Assembly (NCBI GenBank): GCA_002682825.1
Contig: NOKP01000003.1
Span: 496,001 to 560,000 of the forward strand
Source of the DNA: Neonectria sp. B-13
Taxonomy: Eukaryota > Ascomycota > Sordariomycetes > Hypocreales > Nectriaceae
DNA length: 64,000 nt
Reading direction: 5' to 3'
The notes under the pieces are model-generated. The model had not been told where the DNA came from. It was given only the letters and a program-made list of their open reading frames with translations, and did no database searches. Position numbers and translations under genes: made by a program. This document shows, one piece after another, positions 11,271-22,331 of this stretch (positions are counted from its first letter, which is position 1; every line of letters starts with the position of its first letter).

Positions 11271-11604
11271 ATGCCAGAGCCTGAGATAGTCCGGACCTAC
11301 CATCTGCGGAAGGATGTCTTGGAGGCGTGGCTAAGGTACACGTTTTATGACGACACGATTGAGGTCACGGTGAGTAATTCGACTGAACCAGCTGAGATGG
11401 AAGCAGGGCTGACTACTTAATCCTAGCTCAAAAATGCGAGGTTCTCTTTCTCCCTACCGGAGGGCCATGTGCTGTCTGAAGTGCGTTACAATGCTCCCAG
11501 TTCGATATCGAGCACTCGGTTTGCTAGATCTAACACCACCTCAGGATCACAAACGGGAAATTAGAGGGTTGAAAGATTTGAGGGAATGGCATCCACCGCA
11601 GTAA
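11271..11604 (+). CDS. 70-residue three-exon protein (unknown)
   Basis: Exons 11271-11369, 11427-11480 and 11545-11604 join without a stop to encode 70 residues. Intron 1 (57 nt) is GTGAGT...TAG with a CTGAC-like branch site. Intron 2 (64 nt) is GTGCGT...CAG with CTAAC ten bases before the acceptor. Both are phase 0. The protein begins MPEPEIVRTYHLRKDVLEAW and ends EIRGLKDLREWHPPQ. It is highly charged, with no signal peptide, membrane segment or cysteines, so probably cytosolic or nuclear. The agreement of two canonical introns, frame and stop makes chance unlikely. No family is recognised. It lies 590 bp upstream of the CorA-like gene in the same direction. Confidence 0.55.
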
Positions 11605-12194
11605 CCCCCGAGATGGCGAATATTATCTGAGGCTCCGTGCCACGTTGGTTTGCTCCCAGAACAGGTGGCAAGGTGGCTTGATTGCCTATTATGTAGTCGA
11701 GAGAGTCCAGATGCAGCAAAGTGGGACAGTGCGTGCGGGCAGTGTTGTAAGGCTTTGATAAGGCAGACTGGGATTGTTGGCAGCTTACAGGTCGCCTGCT
11801 CTCCATCTTTGACAGCACGGGATATGTCGGCTGTTGGTAGCGTGAATTTGTGTTACGTAGCCTGCAAGCAAACCACGTCACTGGCGCCGTGGTTCGCCTT
11901 GTACTCTTCCTAAGTCGAGGTTCATCCAAGGAATTTGATACGGGAGGATTTGCGGCGTCCGATTGGTGGCAGGGAAATGCATGACCATGGGCTTAGAGTA
12001 TCACAATCGGGGCATCGCCTTCACCCAGCCGCCCTTGTTTGTTTACATTTTTATTTTATTCTCGCAGATCGAAAGCCTTCCTTACCAGGAGGATATAAAT
12101 TAAAACCGCTATTCACCGGTCCAATTTATAGTCACAGCGCTTTCATTTTCCGAAGCTATACAACAAGCGAAGGGTTTTAAGCCATTTGATTGAG
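11605..12194. other. Promoter region of the CorA-like gene
   Basis: No coding content is seen. A TATA-like stretch (AGGATATAAATT) lies at about 12089-12100, some 100 bp before the proposed ATG at 12195. Confidence 0.4.
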
Positions 12195-14263
12195 ATGGCG
12201 ATAAACTCACACGACAGGTTAGTTGACTGTTGTAACAACAGCCAACTTTACCCCGCAAATCTTATGTTACCTGGCTACCTGAAACAAATTTTGTTAGGGT
12301 ACTGGGAACTTCTCAATGAAAAGGAGCAGCGTCTCTTTGACCCAGTCAATGAAGCTTTGGATCTCCTTGAAGCTGGCCATGGCGAAAGCAGTATGTCCCG
12401 AAGAGTGCGTTTAATAACTCGTGGCTGATTAAGTTGAATGCAGAATATCGAGAGAAGAGAGTAGCTAATAACTCTGATCTTCGATCACATCTACTGCAAA
12501 ATCAAAACGACCCCAGGTGTCGTCACATGTGAGTGTTGTCGCATCGAAGTTGTTCATTGTTCAATTCAAGCTTTGCCTGAGACTGACTATGAATAGCTTT
12601 CTCCAAGCAGATGATTCTCGATCGCCGTTGAATTGCTCCCGGGAAAGCTTGTCCTCCATCCTGGCTTTTCATCAAGTCTCTCCTTCCTTTCTCGACTTTC
12701 TTTTTTCGTTTGGAGACACCGAGTCGCCCTTGGATTACTGCATGACTGGGTTCCAATCTGAGGACTCTCTCGGAATCTCTGAGGAAGATAGCCTAAGTGT
12801 TCCTAGGCTCGGGCGCTCAGGTTGTGAGCATCGCGTATCATACCTTCTACGTTCAGTCGAACGGGCCTCAGACTTCGATGACAGCGATGACCAACAGGGC
12901 GATGGGCCTTGGAGGGTGAGACAGATGGCCGTCTACCACTCTTTTGACCTAGTCACTGGCAGAGCCTTCTGGCTCAACATCAAGGCCAATGCAGTTATGA
13001 AGGAGACCATAACACAGGCTGTGACAGAGCTACCAGAATTGAAAGCGACTCCGGTGGAAGACCTATCCCGCAGTTTCACAGCGACACTTGCCACTCATCT
13101 GATTTTTCTACAGTGGTGCGATGGCAATTGGCGACACTGCATTAATGATTCGGAAAGAGACATTTCCGGGATTTTGGACAAAGCCAAAACGGCGATAATT
13201 GACGACAAGGACCAGCCTGGGTTCCTCTCCGCTACTAGAGTGCGAAGCATGAAGGTTCAGGCCACTAAAACTCTCCAGGAGGGCGTGGGTGAAGACATGT
13301 CAAAGACTGATACTGTTCTTGGGAATATCCGCGCCGGCACCAGCACCTTGTTCTCCAAACTGCAAAGGCCAACAGCAGGAACGACTGATTGCTACAATGG
13401 TATTCCTTTGCCGACCAATCGAAGCCAACCTAGGGCAGCATCAGTTGGTGGTGCTAAAAGAGACAACATCAAAGTTAAGAAGCAAGTGGATAGCCTCGAA
13501 GCCCTCGAGATGTTCTCTTTCGGAGAGGTCCAAAGGCTCCACCATTTCGGGCAACGGCTGCAAGAGCTTCGTCTTGTCCTCAAGCTTGATATCCAGGCAA
13601 TGAGAGATATCAAAGAATGTTACAGTGGCCTAATGACGAGGGAGGAGTTGCCAGAAACCATTCGGGATAACTGCAAGAAGCCAGTCGCAGAGTTCATCCG
13701 GAAAGTTGATAGAATCGCCAAAAATCTCGAGATTCGGCTAACACAGCTGGAATCAATGATTGTCTGGCTCAATGACGGGAAAACTTTGGTAAGCATTCTA
13801 CGTCAATAAGTAAGAACCTAACTAACCCAGCGGTTTGCAGATCGACGGCATTCTTCAAGTTAGGAGTGTGCACGTCAGTCAAATCTTCACGGAAACAGCG
13901 CACGAGCAGGCAGACAAAATGCAAGACATTGCCAACAAGACAGAGCAAGAGACGGAATCAATGCACATCATCACGTTTGTGACCCTTGCGTTCCTGCCGG
14001 GCACCTTCGTCGCCGTAAGATTTGGATGGCCGTATTTGAGGCAGCGCGATCCGGATCTGACAGTTGACCAGACATTTTTCCAAAGCGGCCTTTTCGACTG
14101 GAAGCCGGACGTCAACAACGTGCGTGATGCGCTGCAATTCAACTGGGTAGCATTTTCGCTCTTTGCTGCGATATGTTTCCCGTTGATGCTGGTAATATTT
14201 GGTATGTGGTGGTTGTGGTTGAGGAGACGGACTCGCAAGCCCGCGAAGGAGGGCGACGTGTAA
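12195..14263 (+). CDS. CorA-like two-TM fungal protein
   Basis: Five exons, 12195-12390, 12444-12528, 12597-13788, 13841-14014 and 14072-14263, give 612 residues. Donors are GTATGT, GTGAGT, GTAAGC and GTAAGA. The last intron is 57 nt and in frame, so it can be read through by mistake; removing it joins GTFVA to TFFQSGLFDW, as in related fungal proteins. The N-terminal 490 residues form the soluble part, with a helical segment around 440-530. Two hydrophobic helices follow at about 532-552 and 573-599, then a basic tail. This layout is that of CorA/Mrs2-type channels, which conduct Mg2+ as pentamers. However, the GMN signature expected after TM1 is absent: this position reads FQSGLFDW. Ion transport is therefore unproven. 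Many such divergent CorA-like proteins occur in filamentous fungi, often near NLR and other accessory genes. Confidence 0.8.
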
Positions 14264-15569
14264 ATAAGCGTGTCAGTTTAGATAATTCGGTGTCGCTGTA
14301 TTTTGCGCATTGCAAGCTCTTCTTCATTTGTTCGTACCTTGACCATTGGAATACAGTCTTAACTTGTGATGGGAGAACCCGACGCAGGTACATGGTCTGC
14401 CTCAGCACAATTTCGGCCTTGTAACTAGGCACCAGGAACCACACAAGGCCACTAAAAACAGAACTTCCTCCCTCCCCCAACATCATCAAGAACACACACA
14501 CGCACACACACACACATTGACCAACCCTTCTCGCAAATGAAATCGTGTGAATGCCGCAGTTTCCAAGATTTTCTTTCTCTACCTCCAGGCGGCGCCAAAG
14601 TCGGCACACCAAGCCTTTCAGGCTCTCGGAGTCACCGAAGCCTCGTCTCACTCAAGAGTCGACAGACGGAAAGCTCGCACGGGATGGGGTCTCCACGATT
14701 CCCCTTCATGCATATGCAGCTGAGAGCTTTAGGTCGTGATGGTTCGGGCACTGGCGCAAGGCGACCACACCACCAGGCAGAAATATGCCTCTTGTAAGGA
14801 ACAATTTGGTACTGCCAACCATCTGGCCAGCCCTCCCTCCATTCCCCTTCCATCCCTGCAGCCTGATGGGTTTATGCAGCTTTATCACGACGGAAACGGT
14901 CAGCTATGGCTTCTTGAGACACTTACAGCCAATTACTTCTCTGATCCTACCCACCACCATGGGCTGACCGCACTCAGATGTCTGTCCGGGTGGCTAGCTT
15001 GCCAGCCCTGGGTTGCGGGTCGGCGATGATCAGAGAATGCCCTCTTGACTTGCATCTGCAAACCAACGATCGACTCGCTTCTAGCCCACCGTACTAATTG
15101 GTTTCTCGGGATAAGAACACCCACAGCTCCAAAGAAACCATGGCCGATTCCTGCAGGTCCAATCCTCAAGGGACTGGGCACTCTCGACAAGTTTGCGATT
15201 GATTCCTCGTACACAATCTGGCAACGAATAGACGCGGGGCTTGAAAGTGGAGGGCTGAGATTGATTCCAGGAGCCACTCTGCCTCCTTGCGACCCAGGTC
15301 CGCACTCATATTAAGTCCGTCAGCCCCGAATTCAGTTCGATTTTCGCACTCTTTCCGCATCAGCACCGAGCGTTGCCCCGTCGCTACACCCCGTCTTTCT
15401 TGACCCTAACTCTCGGCCTTCCTTCTTCCCTTGTGTCTCCTTCTTCTACATACCAACCTCCTCTCATGCCAAGACTGCTCGCGAGCAATCACACCCTGGC
15501 GTGAAGTCGATCCTCGACCTAGCCCGAAGCGCAGTTCCCTGCTCACATCAATCCTCAATCGCCGCCGAG
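14264..15569. other. Intergenic with CA microsatellite
   Basis: No gene is recognised. The right part (about 15350-15569) is pyrimidine-rich and likely the leader or promoter of the kinase-vWA gene. A CA-repeat tract lies at 14492-14516. Confidence 0.4.
14492..14516. repeat. (CA)n microsatellite
   Basis: About 25 bases of alternating CA with one CG interruption. Confidence 0.9.
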
Positions 15570-18500
15570 ATGTCGAACGCATATACGGACGCCTTTTTGC
15601 AGTATGTGAAGGAAAAGTCCACCATCGGCCGAGATGGACACGACCGTGACGCTGAATACATCCCGCGATGCTACCTCGAAGGTTTCTGGAATCTAGACAA
15701 GGTGACAGATATTCTTCAAACCTGCAATCCTCCCGTCTTTGAAAGCCCTAAGGAAGTCGTGGCGGGGTTCATCCGCGTCTTTTCGATACTCGTCTTCATC
15801 GGACGCCCTCAGGCAATCAGCCATTTCATTCGATACAAGGTTGACGACCAGCAATTGCCACATCCCCATCAGCCGCAGTGCTTGCCTCCCGGCCCAGACT
15901 CGACTGAGTTGTTCAAGAAGTTCCATAAATACCAGTGGAAATTCTGCCCTCTGGAGTTCAAAAATGACTTCATGCATAAGCGAATGCTCTTACAAGAAAT
16001 GGTCCTGCCCGTTACATTTGAGGAGTGTCTCAGCCAGAATGCAGGCGATCGGGATGTTGCCACTGTTTGGAGAGTCGCTATTCACTCCGAATGCAATGTA
16101 AATATACCAAAGGTAAATTTGTCTTTGCGACCCCCATACCGTCGGTAGCTAACACTAATTGGTGCGCAGGGCACCGTTGTCTTCAAGGTTTACCAGACCG
16201 AAGAATCCAGCGCCCTATTCACGACCGAAGCAGACGTCTATTCAACATTCCACAGCGAACATTACTGGGACTATATTGTCAAATGCTACGGCTCGTTTAC
16301 ACAAGGAAACAAACGCACGATTATCCTCGAACATGCGCCAGGCGGCACCTTGCTTGACTTCTTTGAGAAAACGCGTCGTCCAAACACCAGGGAAGAACTC
16401 GAAACGCTGTGGAAAGAATTGTTTCGGCTTCTTCACGCCCTGCATATTATACATGAAATGCCTCGACCAATCGATGCATCCACTTGGGTCTTATCAGCGT
16501 AAGTCTGACTAGTCGGAAGCGACGGCTTCGCTGACCGTTCTCACAGTACACACCACGACATTCAGCCTGTCAACATTCTAGTTTTTCCTCAAAGCCCGAA
16601 GTCGGATTACAACATCAAGTTCAAACTCGCTGACTTCGGCACAACCCACATCAGAAAGAAACTTTCCGGGACCAAGGACGCTCAAGAAGGGTCAAACGAT
16701 GGAAACCGCATGTACAGTAAGTCTCTGAGCTTTGCACAGGCAACATTCAGAAAGCTAATTAATGCATTGAAGCCGCCCCTGAGTCTTTCCCTCATCATGC
16801 AATTCACGACAAAGTCCCAAAGAGCGTTGAGCCGAGCGTTGACGTGTGGGCACTTGGTGCTGTCTTCAGTGAGATGCTCATCTGGACAATTTGGGGAGAA
16901 AAAGGTCGGGAGGATTACAGACAACGACGAATGTCGGAGACGGCTCAAATCAGCCCAATTCGAGGGAGTGGATACGATGCCTGTTTCCACGATGGAAATC
17001 GTGCACTTGGAGCCGTGGAGACGATGCATCGCGATGCTCTCGAACACACACGAAGGAACGACACCTTGTCTCCGCACATCAGCCAGCTTGTGCTGGAGCA
17101 CATGCTCCAGAATCGGCGTGAAGGGCGACTCGATGCAGACACCACTTTCTCCAAGGCAGAATACAAGTTGGAACTGGCAAGAAAAGATGCCCAAATCCCA
17201 CCGTTCCCGACCTCGTCTCCGACTACTTTTTTCGCTTCATCTCCAGACGCGTTTGACAACACGGATTGGAAGACGAATTCACGTCCCGACCACCGTCGAT
17301 CAACTCTTTCCCCGTCATTTTTGACGTCTCACACGCGATCGGTCTCAGAAAAGCCAACGCCAGGTTCCTACAAACGAAAGACGGAAATGGCGGGCGAGAC
17401 AGCGGACGAGAGCAGCGATGCACTCCAATCATGGCGCCGTACCAGCTCACCTCCGAAGATACTTCAGTCAGACGTCAGACGTACCAAATCAGTGACCCGG
17501 GGGAAAAGACCAGCGTTAACTATACCGGGGGCGATCAACACTCGTCCGAGGCTTTTGGGGCTCAAAGGCAGCAGTGATAACCTACAGGAACTCAAAAGAG
17601 CGTCTAGGAACAACCATGACCAGTCTGAATATCAAGATTTCTGCCATTCGCCCGATTCTATAACAACACCATCTACCTTGCTGAACTGCGTCTCCTCCAC
17701 AACAACCGAAGGCGGCCGTGTTTCGACAGAAACTACTCAAGTACAGGATGCCGAGAGCTCATTCAGCCCGAGTCTTCATCCAACAAGGAGCCTTGAAACT
17801 CGAACGATTACATGTGGGGATGTTTACAACTTGCTGATGAAGAAAGACAATAAGTTTCTGGGCCACAAAATTGGTCAACTGCGGGGGAGCCCATCGGAGG
17901 TGATGGCCTTGCCTGGGATCTCAGAAGCATTATCTAGGATCACATCAGTGGGTGGGCGTGAGCAGGTGCGTTTGTTCACTTATCTCCAGCATTTTCCATG
18001 GCTAATCGAGATCCCCCGGTCAAGGTGATTCTTGTCGACGATTCCAGATCGATGGGGCACTACAAGGACAAAATCGTTTCAACTGCCCGAGTCATAAGCT
18101 ACTACGTGAAGAGGGTCGACCCTAACCAGATGGATCTATACTTCGCTTCGAATGTGGCCACTCCTCACGTTTGTGCAACCAGTTCGGATGTGGAGTCGGC
18201 CGTCAAGAAGCACAACTTCACCATGAAGACATGCGCTATGGACCAATGCCTCGGCAGGATTCTAGATTATGTTTGGGCGAAAGTTAAGTCAAGTGACAAA
18301 AGCTTCAGCATATATGTGCTCACCGACGCCGTCTGGGAATCCCATGAGCCCAACGTCGACAAGGCGATCGTACGATTTGCGAGGAATCTTGAAGAAAAAG
18401 GGCTCTCCCCGCAAAGAACCATGATTCAGTTTATCCGCTTTGGACATGGCCCATCCGAGCATAGTCGGCTTATTCATCTCGACAATGGCCTCGTGGGCAC

Positions 18501-18688
18501 ACATGGACTTGGCGAAGAGTAGTCAGTGCCCTCCTCTTCTAACTCATGTGCAAGAACGACCGCTAATCCTAATTCACAGCGATATCGTGGATACTAAACA
18601 TTGCGATGACCATGTTCCTGACATTCTCATTGGCAGTATACTAAGGTTCATTGACAACAAGGATACGTATCCCAGGAGATCGCCTTGA
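15570..18688 (+). CDS. Protein kinase fused to a von Willebrand A domain
   Basis: Proposed exons: 15570-16112, 16170-16498, 16547-16716, 16773-17957, 18011-18518 and 18580-18688, about 947 residues. Residues 1-180 are an N-terminal domain not recognised. The kinase spans about 182-450: the ATP-site lysine is probably K187 (VVFKVY), the catalytic loop is HHDIQPVN with D295 and N300, DFG is 320-322, APE is 349-351, and DVWALGAVF follows. All catalytic residues are present. A Ser/Thr-rich linker of nearly 300 residues leads to a vWA domain from about 744, with an intact DxSxS metal site (DDSRSMG) and the later LTD aspartate. The fourth intron is the weak point: GTGAGC to GAG is the only in-frame solution of normal length found; otherwise this is two overlapping genes. 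The last donor (GTAGTC) is non-consensus. A signalling role is inferred; substrate and pathway are unknown. Confidence 0.75.
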
Positions 18689-19153
18689 GTGTCGCCGGTC
18701 GGAGTGAACAACTCAATCACTTCAACGGGAGCACGACCCTTTCTGCACCCAGACCTGTGCTTTATTTAGCCAGGGGTAAGGTTCCTTGTCGGAGGACATC
18801 AGCAAGTTTCACAGCCTGGCCGATGGAAGTTCCCACCGCAGAAACAAGAACCTTCGCTTTCAAGCGTCAAGTCTTGACAGCCGACTACCACACTCGGTAA
18901 TAACGGCAACCGCCCAGTTCCACAACCGATCTAATATGCCAGCAGGCAACTCGAAAACTGAATTTAACGCTTAAAATATCGCCAGCTGTCCTGCTAGGAG
19001 AAATCCTGTTCCCTGATCTGATATTTCGGTGGTTTTTATCCAGAACCCCGGATGCAATCTGAGGCGAGGCTCGACTAGTCAAAGCTGGATGAACGAGCCG
19101 ACTTTCTTTCTACGGAGAACCACGGCAGTTTCAAATAAGGAATAGAAGTTGAA

Positions 19154-19415
19154 TGAGGCAGAATTTATCGCAACGATGTGAGTTCATATTTTTAACCTTC
19201 CCTTGAGCTTGGAGATGCTAACTGCGCGACAGGTCAAAAAGTTGACTGGCTTGACTCCGTATTCACCAATGAGTCCAACCGGCATACAATTGTCTTGACT
19301 CGCAGATGCTTTTGAAGACTCCGTTGTGTGTATTCCGAGTCTTGCTGGCTTACGGTCGCCGGCTTCACCCCAGGTCAATCCTACAATAATGAGCCTTGAG
19401 CCTGGTTCACGATTA
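19154..19415 (+). repeat. Dispersed repeat, copy A
   Basis: About 262 bp that matches, in inverted orientation, 39903-40170. Differences are mostly single C/T or G/A exchanges, for example GGCATACA against AGTATACA, plus indels of one and three to four bases. Both copies keep a stretch that looks like an intron (here 19178-19232, GTGAGT...GCTAAC...GACAG), so the ancestor may have been a gene fragment rather than an LTR. No terminal inverted repeat or target-site duplication could be fixed by eye. Confidence 0.8.
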
Positions 19416-19730
19416 TTCTCTATGACTAGATACGATAAGAGGATGAAACGCCCTGGATACTTTTCTGTAGTTTGAAGCGATACTGGAGCATCTTTAGAGA
19501 AATAGTCGATACTTGGTAGATGTATATAAACGTCTTATTGGAGAATCACCTGGAGGGGCGGCATTGGTATGAAGAGAAAATGGCAGTTCAAGTTAAATAT
19601 TCGGCGATAGGTCAGTAATAGAATAGGATCTTCCGTATCATTTAGCCGTGACTTGTCTTTACTGCAATTCTATGTTTCTAGAGCACTTGACACACGCTGC
19701 AGAGTTCCCTCTGTACATAATCATCACTTT

Positions 19731-19775
19731 ACTCCACTCCATTTCACTCCATTTCACTCCATTTCACTCCATTTC
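19731..19775. repeat. 10-bp tandem repeat
   Basis: Four perfect consecutive copies of ACTCCATTTC (19736-19775), preceded by a partial unit. Confidence 0.9.
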
Positions 19776-20786
19776 AATTCACTGCAATTCTAGCCTCTCC
19801 AGAGCACTCTGAACAGAACACCCTTATGGACCCCACATGATGTCCCAGGCCACTCTCCTTGGGTATGAATCTGATGTATCATCTTTTGTTTTGTGTTGTG
19901 GTGATTGGATAATGAGACAATTGGGCATGGAGGGTCTGGTCATCCTTCCCAATTTCTTCACTTTGAGCGATGCTTTTGTGTGATGAATTACAGCTAAGCG
20001 TACGCAATGATGCCAGGATCATTTACTTTGCTATGGGTTCATGTCCTTTTCACACTTTCTATAGCGGTGTATGGTGCCCAACCGTGGTCACGCAGATCCG
20101 ATTTCAGGAGCCTAGTGATTCAACTATGCCTGGCAGCGTAGTTATCCTTCATTAGTCACCGTATTATAAGTAGTCTTGAGTCACAGTCGTACACGCTTCT
20201 CGGCTAATGGAGGGTATTGTGTCTTTTTCGGGCGTCGTCCTGTTATAGGCGTACAGTGAGACATTACCAGCGAGTACCGACAACGGTGAGGTTATGTAGT
20301 GCTGACCGATTCACTGGCAGAGACCAGGGTTTACTGCAAGTGATTCACTTCAAACCATTCATATATGAACTCTTAATTAGTCCAATCTAATAAACGACAT
20401 GCTACCAGTGAAAAGTAGGTACAAAAGTGATGCAGACAGGGAACCAAAATTTCGTGCAACCTAACACGAGCACCCTTTATTAGCTGCAAGGGATTATCTT
20501 CACAAAACAATTTGTTTCCTTGGTTATTTTCTTAATAGATTTATGTCAATTGTACTTTTAGTCACCAAGAAGAGTATGAGCGCGCAGCAATTCAGAGATG
20601 GCGTTCTCACACTACGTTCCGTTGAATTTTGAATTACCGCACTCGGCATCTGCTTGGTAGAGTATGAGATGCCCTAATTGCGGTATTTGAGCTGCCACAA
20701 TAGTACGTGAGGATCCATGGCCTAAGATCAAGATGCGAACGCCATGCTGTGTCAAGATTTGCCCGTTGCGAGGTGTTACCCAAGCC

Positions 20787-21002
20787 CTAATACACGGCCT
20801 TCCCTTTTCCCTTTTCCCGCTCGCGTCTACACACACCGCACTCATTGACGTTGATCTGGCCATTTTGCTTGACCACTCCCATTTGGCACTGCGAAAACCT
20901 TTCGATTTCGCCTGCCTCCTCGCACGGCTCTTGCACGAGCTGCCTTCCCAGGGTCCTGCCACAAATCCCGCAGACTGACTTCATGATGTTGTTGTAGCAC
21001 AT
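20787..21002 (-). CDS. Small cysteine-rich MC-family protein 1
   Basis: A single exon of 71 residues starting MCYNNIMKSVCGIC. The frame stays open upstream to 21173, but the ATG at 21002 is chosen because three neighbours share the same Met-Cys start and cysteine register. Cysteines are at 2, 11, 14, 27, 39, 55 and 58: a pattern of one free Cys, a CxxC, two single Cys and a final CxxC, suggestive of a zinc-binding fold. There is no signal peptide or membrane segment, so the protein is probably intracellular. The tail is Lys/Arg/Gly-rich. A TATA-like box (TATAATA on the minus strand) lies near 21111-21118, about 110 bp upstream. It is divergent from member 2, with 571 bp between the start codons. 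Confidence 0.6.
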   Translation of the reverse strand: MCYNNIMKSVCGICGRTLGRQLVQEPCEEAGEIERFSQCQMGVVKQNGQINVNECGVCRREREKGKGKAVY

Positions 21003-21573
21003 TATGGGTAGTGTGGCTACTAGAATCTTTGGCCGGTGGTTGTGTGAGGCCTTTTTAGTTTCTTCGTATTCTTCTGGTGAGGAGAGAAGTCTCAGGAAGG
21101 AAGACCTTGCTATTATAGTGATACGAAATGTGTGAACGGCTGAAAATCTGCAGTTTCGAAAGTGAACAGCCACTTAAGCTCAGACGGTAATGAATCTGCT
21201 GTGTTACAAACGGCTACAGTGTACAGGTGTACAGATAAGCGCTCTATCATGTTACTTTCGAATTACCGACATGTAGGTTGCCGCATCTTCGATGGACCTT
21301 GACACGTCATAAAGGAGAAACCTGTTACAAAGCTGTGGATCACCAGAGGAAGTTGGGTATCGCGCATTCACGCGTCTTCACACACATAGACTCTAATTCA
21401 CGGGCATCAAAGAGCCATAAATTGCCTCTGGTTTCTTCTCAAGTTTCTTCAGTAACCCAGCATCTCCATACAATATCTGCACTTGCATACATCTACCAAA
21501 TCAACAGAGTCAATTCAGTTCGCGCCATCTCCCCATAACAAAATCAGGGTTCGGTACTATCAATAACGCAACT
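21003..21573. promoter_or_regulatory. Divergent promoter region between MC-family members 1 and 2
   Basis: A non-coding interval of 571 bp between two divergent start codons. TATA-like elements lie near 21111-21118 (minus) and 21416-21422 (plus, CATAAAT). An ACGCGT hexamer occurs near 21369. Confidence 0.4.
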
Positions 21574-21798
21574 ATGTGTACGCAACTCTACACCGTGTTC
21601 TACTGCGCCAAGTGTGACACTCGGTACTACGAGAGGTTAGACGATGAAATCATTTGCTCGACAGCATCCAGCCTAGAGGGGAAGAAACTGTTCTCCTGTG
21701 GCAAGAAACTGAGAAGCTTAGTTGAGAATAGGAGCACAAAGTGTCCGCAACATGAAAAGCCAGAGCCTGTGGAGGCGTGGGATGGTGTCTGGCGTTAG
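21574..21798 (+). CDS. Small cysteine-rich MC-family protein 2
   Basis: A single exon of 74 residues, starting MCTQLYTVFYCAKC. Cysteines at 2, 11, 14, 28, 42 and 57 align with member 1, but the last ligand position is His60 in place of Cys (CPQH), which still suits zinc binding. No signal peptide. The tail is acidic and Trp-containing. It is followed at 533 bp by member 3 in the same direction. Function unknown. Confidence 0.6.
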   Translation: MCTQLYTVFYCAKCDTRYYERLDDEIICSTASSLEGKKLFSCGKKLRSLVENRSTKCPQHEKPEPVEAWDGVWR

Positions 21799-22331
21799 GT
21801 TACCTAGCCAGCGTGGACCGACGGGTACACAGGTGTCTGATTGTCCGCGTGTCGTTGTAACACCTCGGCAGTCGCACGTAACGGTCTCAGGTTACCTAGA
21901 GTAAATCATAGACATTTGGTCGGATTACGCCGTCTCGTTCATTCCTTACAGTGCATGTTTGGAAAGGAGGTCGCACATAAGGTGTCCGCTCTCCTTTGTG
22001 CCGAACAGAATCTGGGAGTACAAAAGCAGACATTTCCATCATCAACTCAGACTATTTATTGCCAGGCTTCAGACTTCCTTGACAACAGACATAGGGTGCA
22101 AATAATCACCCTTCGGGCGACGACGAAATAATCGTCCTTCAGAGCGAGATGAGAGTTATTCCGACCCAACCAAGGCATATATATCTAGACATCCCACCCA
22201 GCAACTATCGCTCTCGTTTCGATACAAACTTTTCATAACAGCAAAATCATCGGCATCGTTCTACCATCACCAGCGCATTGAAACTCATAACAACACCAAC
22301 CAATCACATTATAAATTAACCCACCACTGCA
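21799..22331. other. Intergenic, promoter of MC-family member 3
   Basis: A strong TATA-like run (GCATATATATC) lies at 22175-22185, about 150 bp before the ATG of member 3. No coding sequence is recognised. Confidence 0.4.

Larger units (their letters stand above)
18689..20786. other. Gene-free stretch with repeats
   Basis: AT-leaning DNA with stops in all frames. It holds copy A of the dispersed repeat (19154-19415) and a 10-bp tandem array at 19731-19775. An imperfect duplication also occurs: ACTGCAATTCTA followed by CCAGAGCAC or TAGAGCAC near 19660 and near 19781. Confidence 0.5.

Noticed and set aside
10836..11303. 155-codon minus-strand frame
   Set aside because: It has no domain, and it overlaps the first exon of the better supported 70-residue gene on the other strand.
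14537..15314. Overlapping frames of 60-114 codons on both strands before the kinase-vWA gene
   Set aside because: Many mutually overlapping frames of similar length without domains are expected by chance in GC-richer intergenic DNA.
19154..19415. Interpretation of the dispersed repeat as a MITE or solo LTR
   Set aside because: No terminal inverted repeats or target-site duplications could be identified by eye; left as a repeat of unknown origin.
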